62,276 nt of DNA from Paracoccus haematequi (GCF_900631945.1 NZ_UZWE01000037.1:1-62276), one strand, 5' to 3'. Numbered from the stretch's first letter, positions 17,533 through 26,329 are shown. Made by a program: numbers and translations. The notes: generated by a model from the sequence alone, not told the origin.

Positions 17533-19179
17533 ATGGAGACAGCGTTGAACCGTCCCGCCCCTTTACGGGGGTCCGAGGATTTTTTCGCCGAGACCGAACG
17601 CCAGCAGGCCGTGGTCAGGCTGATCCTCGCGGCGGCCATTGCCTGTTATATCGGCCTGTTGGGCGCCATCAGCGCCATCGGGCAGCCGCTGATGCGCTTT
17701 TTCGCGGTCGAGACTGTGCTGATCTTTGCCGCCGCATTGTTCATCCACTGGTCGGTGCGCAGGCGGCCCGGGATCAGGCACTGGCGCCGTGCGCTGGCAA
17801 TGGCGACGGATTATGGCGCAACAACGGTGCTGATCGGCGTGGGGGGCGCCGTGATGACGCCGATCTTTGTGGTGCTGCTGTGGATCACCCTGGGCTATGG
17901 CCTGCGATATGGCCGAACCTATCTGCTGATCGGGGCCGGACTGTCGCTGACCAGTGTATTCTGCCTCGCGCTTTTCAGCGCCTATTGGCGCGACTTGCCC
18001 TATATCCTCATCACCATCGCGCTGATGGTCATGATGGTCCCTGCCTACGCATACACGTTGATGTCGGCGCTGCGACAGGCTCATGACGAGGCCCTGCAAG
18101 CCGGTCTGGCCAAATCGCGGTTCATGGCGCAGGCGAGCCACGACCTGCGTCAGCCGATCCATGCCATCAGCCTGTTCACCTCCTGTCTCAAAGGCAGCAG
18201 ACTGAGCGATGACCAAGCCGAGATGGTGGACAGCATCGACCGTGCCCTCAATGGCATATCGGGGCTTTTCAGGTCCTTGCTGAACGTTTCCACGCTCGAT
18301 AGTGGCGGGATCGTGCCGCAGCAGCAGATCGTGGCCCTTGGTCCGTTGCTGCAGGATGTGGCAGCCCAGCATGGCGAGGCAGCCCAGAGAGCACGGGTCA
18401 CGCTCCGCGTGGTGGAAAGCGGGCTTTTTGTCCGCACCGACCGCGCCATCCTGTTTGCCATCATTGGCAACCTGGTATCGAACGCCGTGAAATACGCGCC
18501 TGGCCGCAAGGCGCTGATCGGGTGCAGGAGGCGGGGCAGCCAGGTGACGATCCTGATCTGTGACAGCGGCCCCGGCATCGCGTTGGAGGAGCAGGCGAAG
18601 GTTTTCGACGAATTCTACCGCAGCCCCCGCCATCGACGCACGCGCGAGGGGATCGGGCTGGGTCTGTCCATTGTCGTGCGTATGGCGCAGCTTCTGGGGT
18701 TGCAGGTGAACCTGCGCTCAACACCCGGCCGCGGCACCGTGATCGAAGTATCCGGGCTGGAGCTGTCGCAGGAAGAAGCCACCCTCGCGGCCCCTGTGGC
18801 ATCCCCCGTCACGGCACTTGCCGGGATGCGGATCCTGCTGATCGAGGATCACGACGAGGTTCGCGCCGCAACCCGCCGAATACTCGAAGGCTGGGGTTGC
18901 ATCGTCGAGGACGACACGTCGGCCCGCGCAGAGGCACGGGATTGCGACCTGATCCTGGCCGATCAGGATCTTGAGGACGGAGCCGGCAGCGAGTGCATCG
19001 AGCGCATCCGGGCAACGCTCGGCCGGCCCATTCCCGCCATCATCATGTCGGGCCATGATGCTGCGCGTCTGACCGAGGAACTGGCCGACACGTCGCTGCC
19101 GATCTTGTCGAAGCCCGTCCACCCGGCGCGGCTGCGGGCAGCACTGATGGCGCAGAAATTCGCGGCGCCAGTCGCCTAG
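17533..19179 (+). CDS. hybrid sensor histidine kinase with C-terminal receiver domain
   Basis: 548 residues. About five to six hydrophobic helices span residues 28-178 with almost no periplasmic loop. Then come the dimerisation domain with FMAQASHDLRQPIHAISLF (phospho-acceptor His203), the N box (NLVSNAVKYAP), G boxes (ICDSGPGIALEE, GIGLGLSIVVRMAQLLG) and a receiver from about residue 435 (ILLIEDHDEVR, acceptor Asp477 in LILADQD, MSGHD, LSKPVHP). A sensor buried in the membrane could detect a small hydrophobic or peptide signal. It converges with the response regulator gene, which begins one base after its stop, and is divergent from the peptide operon. Confidence 0.92.
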   Translation: METALNRPAPLRGSEDFFAETERQQAVVRLILAAAIACYIGLLGAISAIGQPLMRFFAVETVLIFAAALFIHWSVRRRPGIRHWRRALAMATDYGATTVLIGVGGAVMTPIFVVLLWITLGYGLRYGRTYLLIGAGLSLTSVFCLALFSAYWRDLPYILITIALMVMMVPAYAYTLMSALRQAHDEALQAGLAKSRFMAQASHDLRQPIHAISLFTSCLKGSRLSDDQAEMVDSIDRALNGISGLFRSLLNVSTLDSGGIVPQQQIVALGPLLQDVAAQHGEAAQRARVTLRVVESGLFVRTDRAILFAIIGNLVSNAVKYAPGRKALIGCRRRGSQVTILICDSGPGIALEEQAKVFDEFYRSPRHRRTREGIGLGLSIVVRMAQLLGLQVNLRSTPGRGTVIEVSGLELSQEEATLAAPVASPVTALAGMRILLIEDHDEVRAATRRILEGWGCIVEDDTSARAEARDCDLILADQDLEDGAGSECIERIRATLGRPIPAIIMSGHDAARLTEELADTSLPILSKPVHPARLRAALMAQKFAAPVA

Positions 19180-19830
19180 CTAGGCCAGCGAGCTGCCGTT
19201 CAGGCCCGCCGCCGCCGCCTTTGCCGCCGCCGCAGCCCGTGTCTGGACGCCGAGCACGCGGAACACCGCCGAGACATGGATGCGGACGGTGAAGGGCGAA
19301 ATTCCCAAGTTGCGCGCGATCTCCTTGTTTGAAAGTCCAGCGGAAAGCTGATCCAAAATTTCGATCTGCCGCTGTGTCAATCCGTCCAGCAGGGACGGCT
19401 CATCCGCTGTGTCGGTCAGCGTGCAGTTCGAGGTGGCGATCACGGACATGCCGTCCCGGATCGCCTGGATCGCCCGCCCCATCTCCTCGGCGGTCAACGC
19501 CTTGCCGACGAACCCGTCAGCGCCCGCGTCCAGCAGTTTCTGGATCGTCGCGCTGTCGTCCATCATCGAGACGATGATGATCGAACTTGTCGGAAACTCG
19601 CGCCGCAGCGCGGGCAGTGCCTTGGGTGGCTCGAACCCCGGAAAAATCAGGTCGAGGATGAAGGCGTCCGGAGTGGCACCGTCCCGTGCCCGCTGCAGCA
19701 CCTGATCGAAGCTTCCGGCCTCGGCAATGGTGACGGTCGGATCGATGCCAAGGATGATCCGACGCAGTCCATCGCGGAACACCGGATGATCGTCCGCCAG
19801 AACGATCCGGTTGCGCACGCTCTCCCCCAT
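19180..19830 (-). CDS. NarL/LuxR-type response regulator
   Basis: 216 residues. The receiver domain has acidic DDH near the start, acceptor Asp60 ([11 protein letters not shown]), the conserved Ser in IVSMMDD, and Lys in [10 protein letters not shown]. The C-terminal LuxR-type helix-turn-helix is [20 protein letters not shown] followed by [20 protein letters not shown]. It is probably the DNA-binding partner of the hybrid kinase, with which it is arranged tail to tail. Its own promoter region shares the 143 bp before the proline-rich peptide gene, which holds an inverted repeat. Confidence 0.9.
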   Translation of the reverse strand: MGESVRNRIVLADDHPVFRDGLRRIILGIDPTVTIAEAGSFDQVLQRARDGATPDAFILDLIFPGFEPPKALPALRREFPTSSIIIVSMMDDSATIQKLLDAGADGFVGKALTAEEMGRAIQAIRDGMSVIATSNCTLTDTADEPSLLDGLTQRQIEILDQLSAGLSNKEIARNLGISPFTVRIHVSAVFRVLGVQTRAAAAAKAAAAGLNGSSLA

Positions 19831-19878
19831 GACGTCCCCTGTTCTTATCTAAGGTAATGCATTGACAGGATAACAGCA

Positions 19879-19903
19879 CCAGATGTTGGCATAGCACATC
19901 TGG
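19879..19903. promoter_or_regulatory. inverted repeat upstream of the proline-rich peptide
   Basis: Perfect 8-bp arms CCAGATGT (19879-19886) and ACATCTGG (19896-19903) are separated by 9 bases. They lie between the regulator start (19830, minus) and the peptide start (19974, plus), just after a TTGACA hexamer at 19862-19867. It suits a LuxR-type dimer site that controls the peptide-adaptor-exporter operon. It could instead be an RNA hairpin in the leader. Confidence 0.45.
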
Positions 19904-19973
19904 ACTACAGACAGCCGCGTTGGCTGCTGCGACCCTTCCGCGATGGACGCAGTCAACAAGGGAGATGCCTGAA

Positions 19974-20177
19974 ATGGCCCTGACCATCATTCCTGACGAA
20001 GCGCTGATACAGGTCGCCGGCGGCGGCATGGACATTCCGCCGCCGCGGCAGCCGCCGCTTTTGCCCCGGAAGCCCGATATCCCGCCGCAGCGCCCCTGGC
20101 CCCCCCGCCATCGCTCCATTCCTGCGCCGGATCCGGGCCCGGGCCCCATTCTTCCTCCTCCGCCCGTCCCGATGTGA
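19974..20177 (+). CDS. double-glycine-leader peptide with proline-rich, Arg-containing core
   Basis: 67 residues from the ATG at 19974, nine bases after gggag. An ATG at 19965 would add three residues. The leader MALTIIPDEALIQVAGG carries Val at -4, Leu at -7 and Ile at -12, as C39 exporters require. The predicted 50-residue core has 22 Pro (44%), five Arg, one Lys and one Trp. Elements such as PPPRQPPLLPRKP and PPQRPWPPRHR closely recall animal proline-rich antimicrobial peptides that block the ribosome or DnaK. It is followed after 46 bp by the HlyD adaptor and C39 exporter and is almost certainly their substrate. The antimicrobial role is inference. Confidence 0.78.
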   Translation: MALTIIPDEALIQVAGGGMDIPPPRQPPLLPRKPDIPPQRPWPPRHRSIPAPDPGPGPILPPPPVPM

Positions 20178-20223
20178 CGGATCCCGTCGCCTTGATGCGG
20201 CCTGATCCCTGACGAGTTGACGA

Positions 20224-21489
20224 ATGGCGCCACTGTTTCGGCCTGAATCGCTTCAGTCACGCGCGCAAGCGTGGCTGGGTCGTCCTGTGGTGATCTCACG
20301 TATCCCGATCATCGCCTTTGCCACGTTCTCGATTGTCTTCGTTGTTGCAAGCGCGCTGTTTGTCACCTTCGCCGATTACACCCGCCGCATCCGGGTCAGC
20401 GGGATCATTCTGCCGCAGGAGGGGCTGACCCGCGTCGCCGCCCCGCAGGCAGGCTGGATTACCGATCTCCGCGTCAAGGAAGGGGAGCAGGTGCGGCGAG
20501 GAGACCTGCTATACACCCTTAGCATCGACATAACGACCGCGCTCGGGGCTACCCAGGGGGCGGTCTCGGACATTCTGGCCCACAAGCGGGCCGAGCTGAC
20601 GCAAATGCTGGAGCGTGACACGCAGATGCGGGCCTTGGAAAAGCAGGCCATCGAGGCGCGGCTGTCCGACCTTCAGCGCGAAATTCCTCAAATCGACGAG
20701 CAGTTGCGGCTGCTGCAAGCGACCATCAGCGAGTTTTCGGATTTTGCGGAACGGCAGAAGGATCTGATGGAGCGCGGCATTGCGGTTTCTGCCGAATACG
20801 AGCAACGCCTGCGCGCCTTCTATGCCGAGCGGGCACAACTGCCGGCTCTGAGCCGGGAGAAGGTGCAGGCTGAAAGCCGCCTGAACGACCTGCAGGCGGA
20901 GCTCGCCTCCTTCGACCTTCGATCCGAGGCGCAGGCCGCCGACATCCGCCGCCAGATCCTCGATATCGACCAGCAGATTTCCGAAAGCGAAGCCCGCCGC
21001 GAGGTTGCGGTGACCGCCCCCCGCGACGGAACCGTAACCGGGATCATCACCCTTGCCGGGCAGACCGTGACGGCCGGAACGCCGCTTCTGACCATCGTGC
21101 CGGACAACCGTCCGCTGGTCGCGCAACTGCTCGCGCCCGGCTCCGCCATCGGTTTCCTGCGTGAAGGAATGCCGGTGCTGCTGCGCTACCAGGCGTTTCC
21201 CTATCAGAAGTTCGGGCAGTATCCGGGCGAGGTCACGGTGATCTCTCGCGCCAATCTCGGCCCGGAGGGGATCGGCGAACTGCGCGGCGACAGTCAGGAC
21301 GCCCCCGTCCTCTACCGCGTTACCGTCCAGCCACAGCAGCCGCATGTGAACGCCTATGGCCGCACCGAGGAATTGCAGGCCGGGATGGAGGTCGAAGCGC
21401 ATCTGCTGGTCGAGACGCGTCCGCTTTACCAGTGGGTTCTCGAACCAATTTACGGGCTGCGCGGCGCAGTGTCGGGGGGCGAGTCATGA
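20224..21489 (+). CDS. HlyD-type membrane-fusion (adaptor) protein of a peptide exporter
   Basis: 421 residues. One N-terminal membrane helix (IPIIAFATFSIVFVVASALF) is followed by a barrel-sandwich half (GIILPQEGLTRVAAPQAGWI and VKEGEQVRRGDLLYTL), a long coiled-coil hairpin (about residues 110-250, EKQAIEARLSDLQREIPQID) and the second lipoyl half (VTAPRDGTVTGIITLAGQTV). It bridges the inner-membrane ABC exporter and an outer-membrane channel. The outer channel gene is not in this locus. Its stop overlaps the exporter start (ATGA). Confidence 0.92.
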   Translation: MAPLFRPESLQSRAQAWLGRPVVISRIPIIAFATFSIVFVVASALFVTFADYTRRIRVSGIILPQEGLTRVAAPQAGWITDLRVKEGEQVRRGDLLYTLSIDITTALGATQGAVSDILAHKRAELTQMLERDTQMRALEKQAIEARLSDLQREIPQIDEQLRLLQATISEFSDFAERQKDLMERGIAVSAEYEQRLRAFYAERAQLPALSREKVQAESRLNDLQAELASFDLRSEAQAADIRRQILDIDQQISESEARREVAVTAPRDGTVTGIITLAGQTVTAGTPLLTIVPDNRPLVAQLLAPGSAIGFLREGMPVLLRYQAFPYQKFGQYPGEVTVISRANLGPEGIGELRGDSQDAPVLYRVTVQPQQPHVNAYGRTEELQAGMEVEAHLLVETRPLYQWVLEPIYGLRGAVSGGES

Positions 21490-23624
21490 CCGCGCTGTTG
21501 GCGCAGCGTCTGAACGCGCGCATCTTCGGCGCCACGCCCGTCATCCTGCAAAGCGAAGGCGCCGAATGCGGCCTTGCCTGTCTTGCCATGATCGCGGGCC
21601 ATCACGGCCACCGGATGGATCTGCCGGCGATCCGGCGGCGCTTTTCGGCCTCGATGAAGGGCACGACACTGCAGGATCTGGTCAGGATCAGCGAGTCGCT
21701 GCAACTGGCCACCCGCGCCCTGCGGTTGGAACTCGACGACCTCTCCAAGCTGCGCCTGCCCTGTGTCCTGCACTGGGCCCACAACCACTTCGTCGTGCTG
21801 ACACGCGTCGGCGCAACGGGCATCGTCATCCACGACCCTGCCATCGGTCGTCGCCATGTGCCGATGGAGGAGGTGTCGAAGAACTTCACCGGCATTGCGC
21901 TGGAAGCGTGGCCCACAGCCAGCTTCACCCGCCGCGACGAAACTGTCCGCATCAGCATCATGGACATGGTCCGCCGCACCAAAGGCATCGGAGCAGCTGT
22001 CTTGCAGGTGCTGGCGATCTCGCTGTTGCTGGAGATTACGGTCATCGCAATGCCAATCGGTTTCGCGCTGATCCTCGACGAGGTTGTAGTTGCGGCCGAC
22101 CGCGATCTGCTGAGCATCATCGTGATCGCGCTCGCATTCCTTCTGATCCTGCAGGTGGCGGCAACATTCGTGCGCAGCTGGATCACCATGCTGATGGGAT
22201 CGGGCCTCGCCCTGCAATGGAAGGTAGGGCTCTTCGACCACCTCATGCGCCTGCCGCTGGCATTCTACGAAAAGCGGCACGTGGGAGACATCGTCTCGCG
22301 CTTCGGATCGCTGGATTCGATCCACCGGACCGTGACCACGTCAGCAGTGACGGCGCTGCTTGATGGTGTGATGTCGATCGCTTTGATCGCGATGATGTGG
22401 ATTTATGGCGGCTGGCTTCTATGGCTCGCGCTATTGGGCGTCGGGCTTTATGCACTGCTCCGTGTTTCGACATGGGGCACCTATCGCCGCATGTCCGAGG
22501 AAGCGATCGTTCATGCCGCGCAGGAGAACACGCATTTCATGGAGTCGGTGCGCGGCATCGGCAGCGTGAAGGTGCTGAACATCGAAAGCCGGCGCCAGGG
22601 CACCTGGATCAACCACCTTGTGGAGCGCCTGAACGCCGAATTGCGGGTCCAGAAGTTCGATGTCTGGTTTCAGGCGGGCGCATCCTCGATCTTCGGGATC
22701 GACCGGCTGCTCATCATCTATTTGGGAGTGATGGCGATCATCGACTCCACCATGTCCGTCGGCATGTTCGTGGCCTTTCTGGCTTACAAAGACCAGTTCG
22801 CGGACCGCATCAACAGCTTCATCGACACGTTGCTGCAGTTCCGCATGCTGGGACTGCATGGCGAGCGTATCGCCGACATCGCCCTCGCCGCCCCTGAGGA
22901 GGACACTCGTCGCCCTGTCGTGGCAGTCATTCCCAATACGGAACCCGCCAGCCTTGAGATCCGCGATGTCCGTTTCCGCTATGCCGACAACGACCCCGAG
23001 GTGCTGAAGGGCATCAATCTTCGGATCGAGGCGGGGGAATGCGTCGGCATCGCCGGCCCCTCGGGCGCCGGCAAGACGACGCTGCTGAAGGTGTTGGCCG
23101 GGCTCGCGCGCCCAAGCTCGGGCCAAGTGCTGATCGATGGCATCCCGTTGGATTCTATTGGTCTGGCGGCCTACCGCGCCCGTGTCGGCTGCGTGCTCCA
23201 AGAGGATCGGCTGTTCGCGGGCTCGATTATCGACAACATCACCGGCTTCAACCGCGACGTCTCGCCCGAGGATCTGGAACGCGCGGCCCGCATGGCGGCG
23301 ATCCATGACGAGATCCGCACCTTGCCGATGGGCTACGAGACGCTGGTCGGCGACATGGGCAGCACTCTTTCGGGCGGGCAGAAGCAGCGGATCGTGCTGG
23401 CGCGCGCGCTGTATCGCCGCCCCTCGATCCTGCTGATGGACGAGGCGACGAGCCATCTCGACAGCACGAATGAGGCCATCATCAATCTCGCCATCCGCAA
23501 GCTCGGCATGACCCGCATCGTCATCGCCCACCGCGAGACGACGCTGGCGATGACGGATCGAGTCATCAGCATCAGCGGCGGCGTGGCGGCAGAGCATGCG
23601 GATCGCCCCGTTGCTGCCGAGTGA
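21486..23624 (+). CDS. peptidase-containing ABC exporter (C39 peptidase, PCAT)
   Basis: 712 residues from the ATG overlapping the adaptor stop. The N-terminal C39 peptidase has the triad Cys28 (QSEGAECGLACLAMIAG), His101 (HWAHNHFVVL) and Asp117 (VIHDPAIG), so it should cut leaders after the double glycine. A six-helix exporter domain is followed by the ATPase with Walker A GPSGAGKTT, signature LSGGQKQRIVLARAL, Walker B ILLMDEAT and switch His (VIAHRETT). It processes and exports leader peptides across the inner membrane. The nearest substrates are the peptides at 19974 and 16820-17385. Confidence 0.95.
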   Translation: MTALLAQRLNARIFGATPVILQSEGAECGLACLAMIAGHHGHRMDLPAIRRRFSASMKGTTLQDLVRISESLQLATRALRLELDDLSKLRLPCVLHWAHNHFVVLTRVGATGIVIHDPAIGRRHVPMEEVSKNFTGIALEAWPTASFTRRDETVRISIMDMVRRTKGIGAAVLQVLAISLLLEITVIAMPIGFALILDEVVVAADRDLLSIIVIALAFLLILQVAATFVRSWITMLMGSGLALQWKVGLFDHLMRLPLAFYEKRHVGDIVSRFGSLDSIHRTVTTSAVTALLDGVMSIALIAMMWIYGGWLLWLALLGVGLYALLRVSTWGTYRRMSEEAIVHAAQENTHFMESVRGIGSVKVLNIESRRQGTWINHLVERLNAELRVQKFDVWFQAGASSIFGIDRLLIIYLGVMAIIDSTMSVGMFVAFLAYKDQFADRINSFIDTLLQFRMLGLHGERIADIALAAPEEDTRRPVVAVIPNTEPASLEIRDVRFRYADNDPEVLKGINLRIEAGECVGIAGPSGAGKTTLLKVLAGLARPSSGQVLIDGIPLDSIGLAAYRARVGCVLQEDRLFAGSIIDNITGFNRDVSPEDLERAARMAAIHDEIRTLPMGYETLVGDMGSTLSGGQKQRIVLARALYRRPSILLMDEATSHLDSTNEAIINLAIRKLGMTRIVIAHRETTLAMTDRVISISGGVAAEHADRPVAAE

Positions 23625-23964
23625 TCCAGGGTGGGAATTGCAGACGTTGGCACGGAGAACTGACGAGGCAAGCTCGATCGAATGGGGATGGCTCAGCGGA
23701 CACTCTGCCTGAGGTGAGCATTAACACCAACTTTCCCGGCGGGGCTTGCAAAACCCGCCATGGTTCGAGTCTCACATGACTGGTCCGGCATGTTTTGCAG
23801 TGAAGGGGCGTCTTGTGTTACAGATGGCCCATGAAACCCCTGCTGATCGGCTCTGTGTGTTGTCTTGCGGGCAAGTGGGATCTCGCGGCTCGAAAGGGGG
23901 CCCTCGTTGGCGCAGGGCCGCAACCAAGCTCGTCCCTTGCACTGACAAACCAGACGCTGCTGTG
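23625..23964. other. 340-bp gap with a stem-loop after the exporter gene
   Basis: A perfect 6-bp stem GGCGGG (23738-23743) and CCCGCC (23754-23759) sits 114 bases past the exporter stop and could terminate the operon, although no T-run follows. The nearby string ggttcgagtc looks like a tRNA T-arm, but no acceptor stem or other arms could be built around it. Otherwise nothing is recognised. Confidence 0.35.
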
Positions 23965-24279
23965 ATGACGAAGGAGCCGAAGACCCCTCTCCGACCGACG
24001 TTCAGGAGCGAAACCCGCCAGACGAACTGGCGCCGTGCCAATATTCCCAAGTACAGCGCCCATCTGGCAGTGCAGCGAGCGCTCGTCTCAGGGACCCTGC
24101 ACAAGCAGGGCTGTGAGGTGTGCGGCAGCGGCGAGGTTGATGCCCATCATGACCGCTACGACGAGCCGCTGAATGTCCGGTGGCTGTGTCGTCGCCACCA
24201 TGTTCGGTTGCACCGAGGTGGCGAGGACATGTTTCCTGTTGGCCGCGATCTGCCGGATGCGGCACCACATAGCGATTGA
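23965..24279 (+). CDS. small HNH-like zinc-finger protein
   Basis: About 104 residues from the ATG at 23965. A longer frame from 23746 has no support. The central block reads CEVCGSGEVDAHHDRYDEP, then VRWLCRRHHVRLH. That gives CxxC, HH, C and HH...H ligands in the order of small HNH-type nuclease or zinc-ribbon proteins found on phages and mobile DNA. The N-terminus is basic. The catalytic capacity is not proven, because the HNH core is very short. It stands between the peptide exporter and the BCCT gene and might be a remnant of mobile DNA. Confidence 0.6.
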   Translation: MTKEPKTPLRPTFRSETRQTNWRRANIPKYSAHLAVQRALVSGTLHKQGCEVCGSGEVDAHHDRYDEPLNVRWLCRRHHVRLHRGGEDMFPVGRDLPDAAPHSD

Positions 24280-24394
24280 AAAGAGCTTGAAGCTGGCATG
24301 CGACTGTCGACGCATGCCCGCGTTCGGCATGGTGTCTTGCTCGGACTGCTGGACCACCGGCCGGCTTTGACGGCCCGTGGTCTTGAAGCTTTCC

Positions 24395-26062
24395 TTAGCC
24401 CCGGCGATCAGCGGCCAAGTCCTGCTCACCTGCGTTGGCGAACAGATCGCGGTAGTGATCCCGATACAGGGCCTTGCCCAGCGAGACGCACATCGCCGCC
24501 ATCACGAATGCGAAAGGCAGCGCGCCGATGATCATGGCATTCTGCAGGACAACAAGCCCACCGCCGCCCGCCAGGATCAGGGCGGCGATAACCAGGGTCA
24601 GCAGCACGCCCCAGACGATGCGGTGGCGCGTGTCGGTTTCTTCCTCACCGCCTGCCATGATCGTGTTGATGACAAGAAGGCCGGAGTCCGCCGAGGTGAC
24701 GAGGAAAGTCAGGATCAGCACGACGCACATGATCGCAACGATGCCATAAACCTGTTCGCTCACGATGAACTGCAGTGTCGCGAAGAGCATGTTGGTGGCG
24801 GATGCGTCGATGATGGCACCTTGGGCAATGCCCGACAGCTCCATATCGATTGCCGTGCCGCCAAGGATGGCCATCCAAGCAAAGCAGACCAGAGATGGCA
24901 CGACAACAGCCCCGACCACAAATTCGCGCACCGTGCGACCGCGAGAGATACGGGCGAGGAAGAGGCCCACAAAGGGGGAGAACGCAATCCACCACGCCCA
25001 GTAGAAGGTCGTGGAGCCCGACTGCCAGTCACCCAGGGGCGTGCCGGTCGAGTAAGCCTCGAAGGACAAGGCGGGGAAGTGCAGGATATAATCCATAAGC
25101 GCCCGACCATAGGTCGACACCGAGAACAGGACCGAGCCGAAGACCACGAACACCAGGAGCAGCAGGGTGGACAGGACGAGGTTCAGGTTCGACAGGTATT
25201 TCACCCCGCGTCCGACGCCGGACACCGCAGATAGCGTCGACAGCGCCATCACGATAACCAGAGCTGCGATCAGCCCGACGCTCGAAGGCGCGGGCGGGCC
25301 GCCGTCCTGGCCTGCCTGCAGGAGCCACTCCATGCCGGTGATGGAGTAGAACCCCTCGACCAGCTGGCTGATCCCGAAGCCGATGGTAACGGCCACACCG
25401 AGGATGGTGGCGACGACGCCGAGGATGTCGACCACGTGTCCAATTGGACCGTTCAGGTGCCGGCCGAGCAGCGGCGTGAGCGCCGTGCGGATCGTCAGCG
25501 GCATGTCGCGTGTATAGGCGTAGTAAGCAAGGCACAGGCCGGTCAGGACATAAATACCCCAAGCGTGGATGCCGTAATGCATGAAGGTGTAGCGGTAAGC
25601 CGACGTCACCGCCTCGGCGGAGTGGGCGGCGACGCCGCCCGTGATGATGTCTGGATTGCTGGTCCAGTTTGCCATCGGCTCGGCCGTGGCATAGACCATC
25701 AGGCCCACGCCCAGTCCCGCGCCGAACATCATGGCGAACCAGGAAAAGGTGCTGAACTCCGGTTTTTCATCCTCTTTCCCCAGCCTGCGCTGCCCGGAAG
25801 AGGGCACAGCGGCCACGATCAACAGAAACCATGCGAACAGTCCCACAGCAATGATGTAGAACATGTTGAACACGCCGAGAACTTCGGTGTTGAGCAGCGA
25901 CAGGATCGCCTCGGCACTGCCGGGTCTGAGCAAGGCCCAGACGGTCAGCAAGGCGAAGGTGATCTTGGAGGCAAGAGCGATCGGAAGGGAGTGTCCTTGG
26001 TAGAAGCCGGCGTCGGCCGTAGGGATGTCGATGTCGGTAAAAGGAGGCTTTATGTCATTCAT
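24395..26062 (-). CDS. BCCT-family transporter (betaine/choline/carnitine type)
   Basis: 555 residues with about twelve membrane helices. Family hallmarks are MMFGAGLGVGLMVYATAEPM (the Gly-rich substrate or sodium motif) and FYWAWWIAFSPFVGLFLARI followed by SRGRTVREF. The N-terminal tail is acidic and the C-terminal tail short, with no large osmosensing extension. It takes up quaternary amines such as glycine betaine, choline or carnitine, driven by sodium or protons. The exact substrate cannot be told. It has a good sigma-70-like promoter at 26302-26329 and an unusually long folded leader of about 230 nt. Confidence 0.93.
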   Translation of the reverse strand: MNDIKPPFTDIDIPTADAGFYQGHSLPIALASKITFALLTVWALLRPGSAEAILSLLNTEVLGVFNMFYIIAVGLFAWFLLIVAAVPSSGQRRLGKEDEKPEFSTFSWFAMMFGAGLGVGLMVYATAEPMANWTSNPDIITGGVAAHSAEAVTSAYRYTFMHYGIHAWGIYVLTGLCLAYYAYTRDMPLTIRTALTPLLGRHLNGPIGHVVDILGVVATILGVAVTIGFGISQLVEGFYSITGMEWLLQAGQDGGPPAPSSVGLIAALVIVMALSTLSAVSGVGRGVKYLSNLNLVLSTLLLLVFVVFGSVLFSVSTYGRALMDYILHFPALSFEAYSTGTPLGDWQSGSTTFYWAWWIAFSPFVGLFLARISRGRTVREFVVGAVVVPSLVCFAWMAILGGTAIDMELSGIAQGAIIDASATNMLFATLQFIVSEQVYGIVAIMCVVLILTFLVTSADSGLLVINTIMAGGEEETDTRHRIVWGVLLTLVIAALILAGGGGLVVLQNAMIIGALPFAFVMAAMCVSLGKALYRDHYRDLFANAGEQDLAADRRG

Positions 26063-26297
26063 AAGCTGTTTCGCTGTGGACCTTTCGTGATCAGGTGGCG
26101 AGGTCTTTTGCCTGAAGGCAATTCAAGGGGATGATGCTCTCTGGAGGGCCTGGGAATGGAAGTCCGCTAAAGGCGGATGACAGGCGGGTAGCGCCGACTG
26201 GCGGCGCGGCATGCACAGCGGATAATGGGGAAGCATCCGGTGCAAGCGGTTAGCGACGATGCGAAAACATCGTCCATGCTGGGGTCATCGAGCATGG
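26063..26297 (-). ncRNA. candidate structured 5' leader of the BCCT gene
   Basis: Between promoter and start codon lie at least four stem-loops with perfect arms. They are CCATGCT/AGCATGG (26274-26280 and 26291-26297), GACGATG/CATCGTC (26255-26261 and 26268-26274), GCGCCG/CGGCGC (26191-26196 and 26202-26207) and TCCGC/GCGGA (26163-26167 and 26173-26177). Dense perfect stems in a long leader suggest cis-regulation (riboswitch or osmoregulatory RNA) or a small RNA. I do not recognise a known class. Confidence 0.4.
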
Positions 26298-26301
26298 GGG
26301 A

Positions 26302-26329
26302 ATTATAGCCAAAAGGAGCAGAGAGGCAA
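26302..26329 (-). promoter_or_regulatory. sigma-70-type promoter of the BCCT transcript
   Basis: On the minus strand TTGCCT (26329-26324), a 16-base spacer and TATAAT (26307-26302) make a near-consensus promoter, unusual in this GC-rich DNA. Transcription would start near 26295 and run through the hairpin-rich leader into the transporter gene. Confidence 0.65.

Noticed and set aside
23745..23790. ggttcgagtc resembling a tRNA T-arm after a GGCGGG/CCCGCC stem
   Set aside because: No 7-bp acceptor stem, D-arm or anticodon arm can be assembled around it, so it is at most a fragment or chance match.
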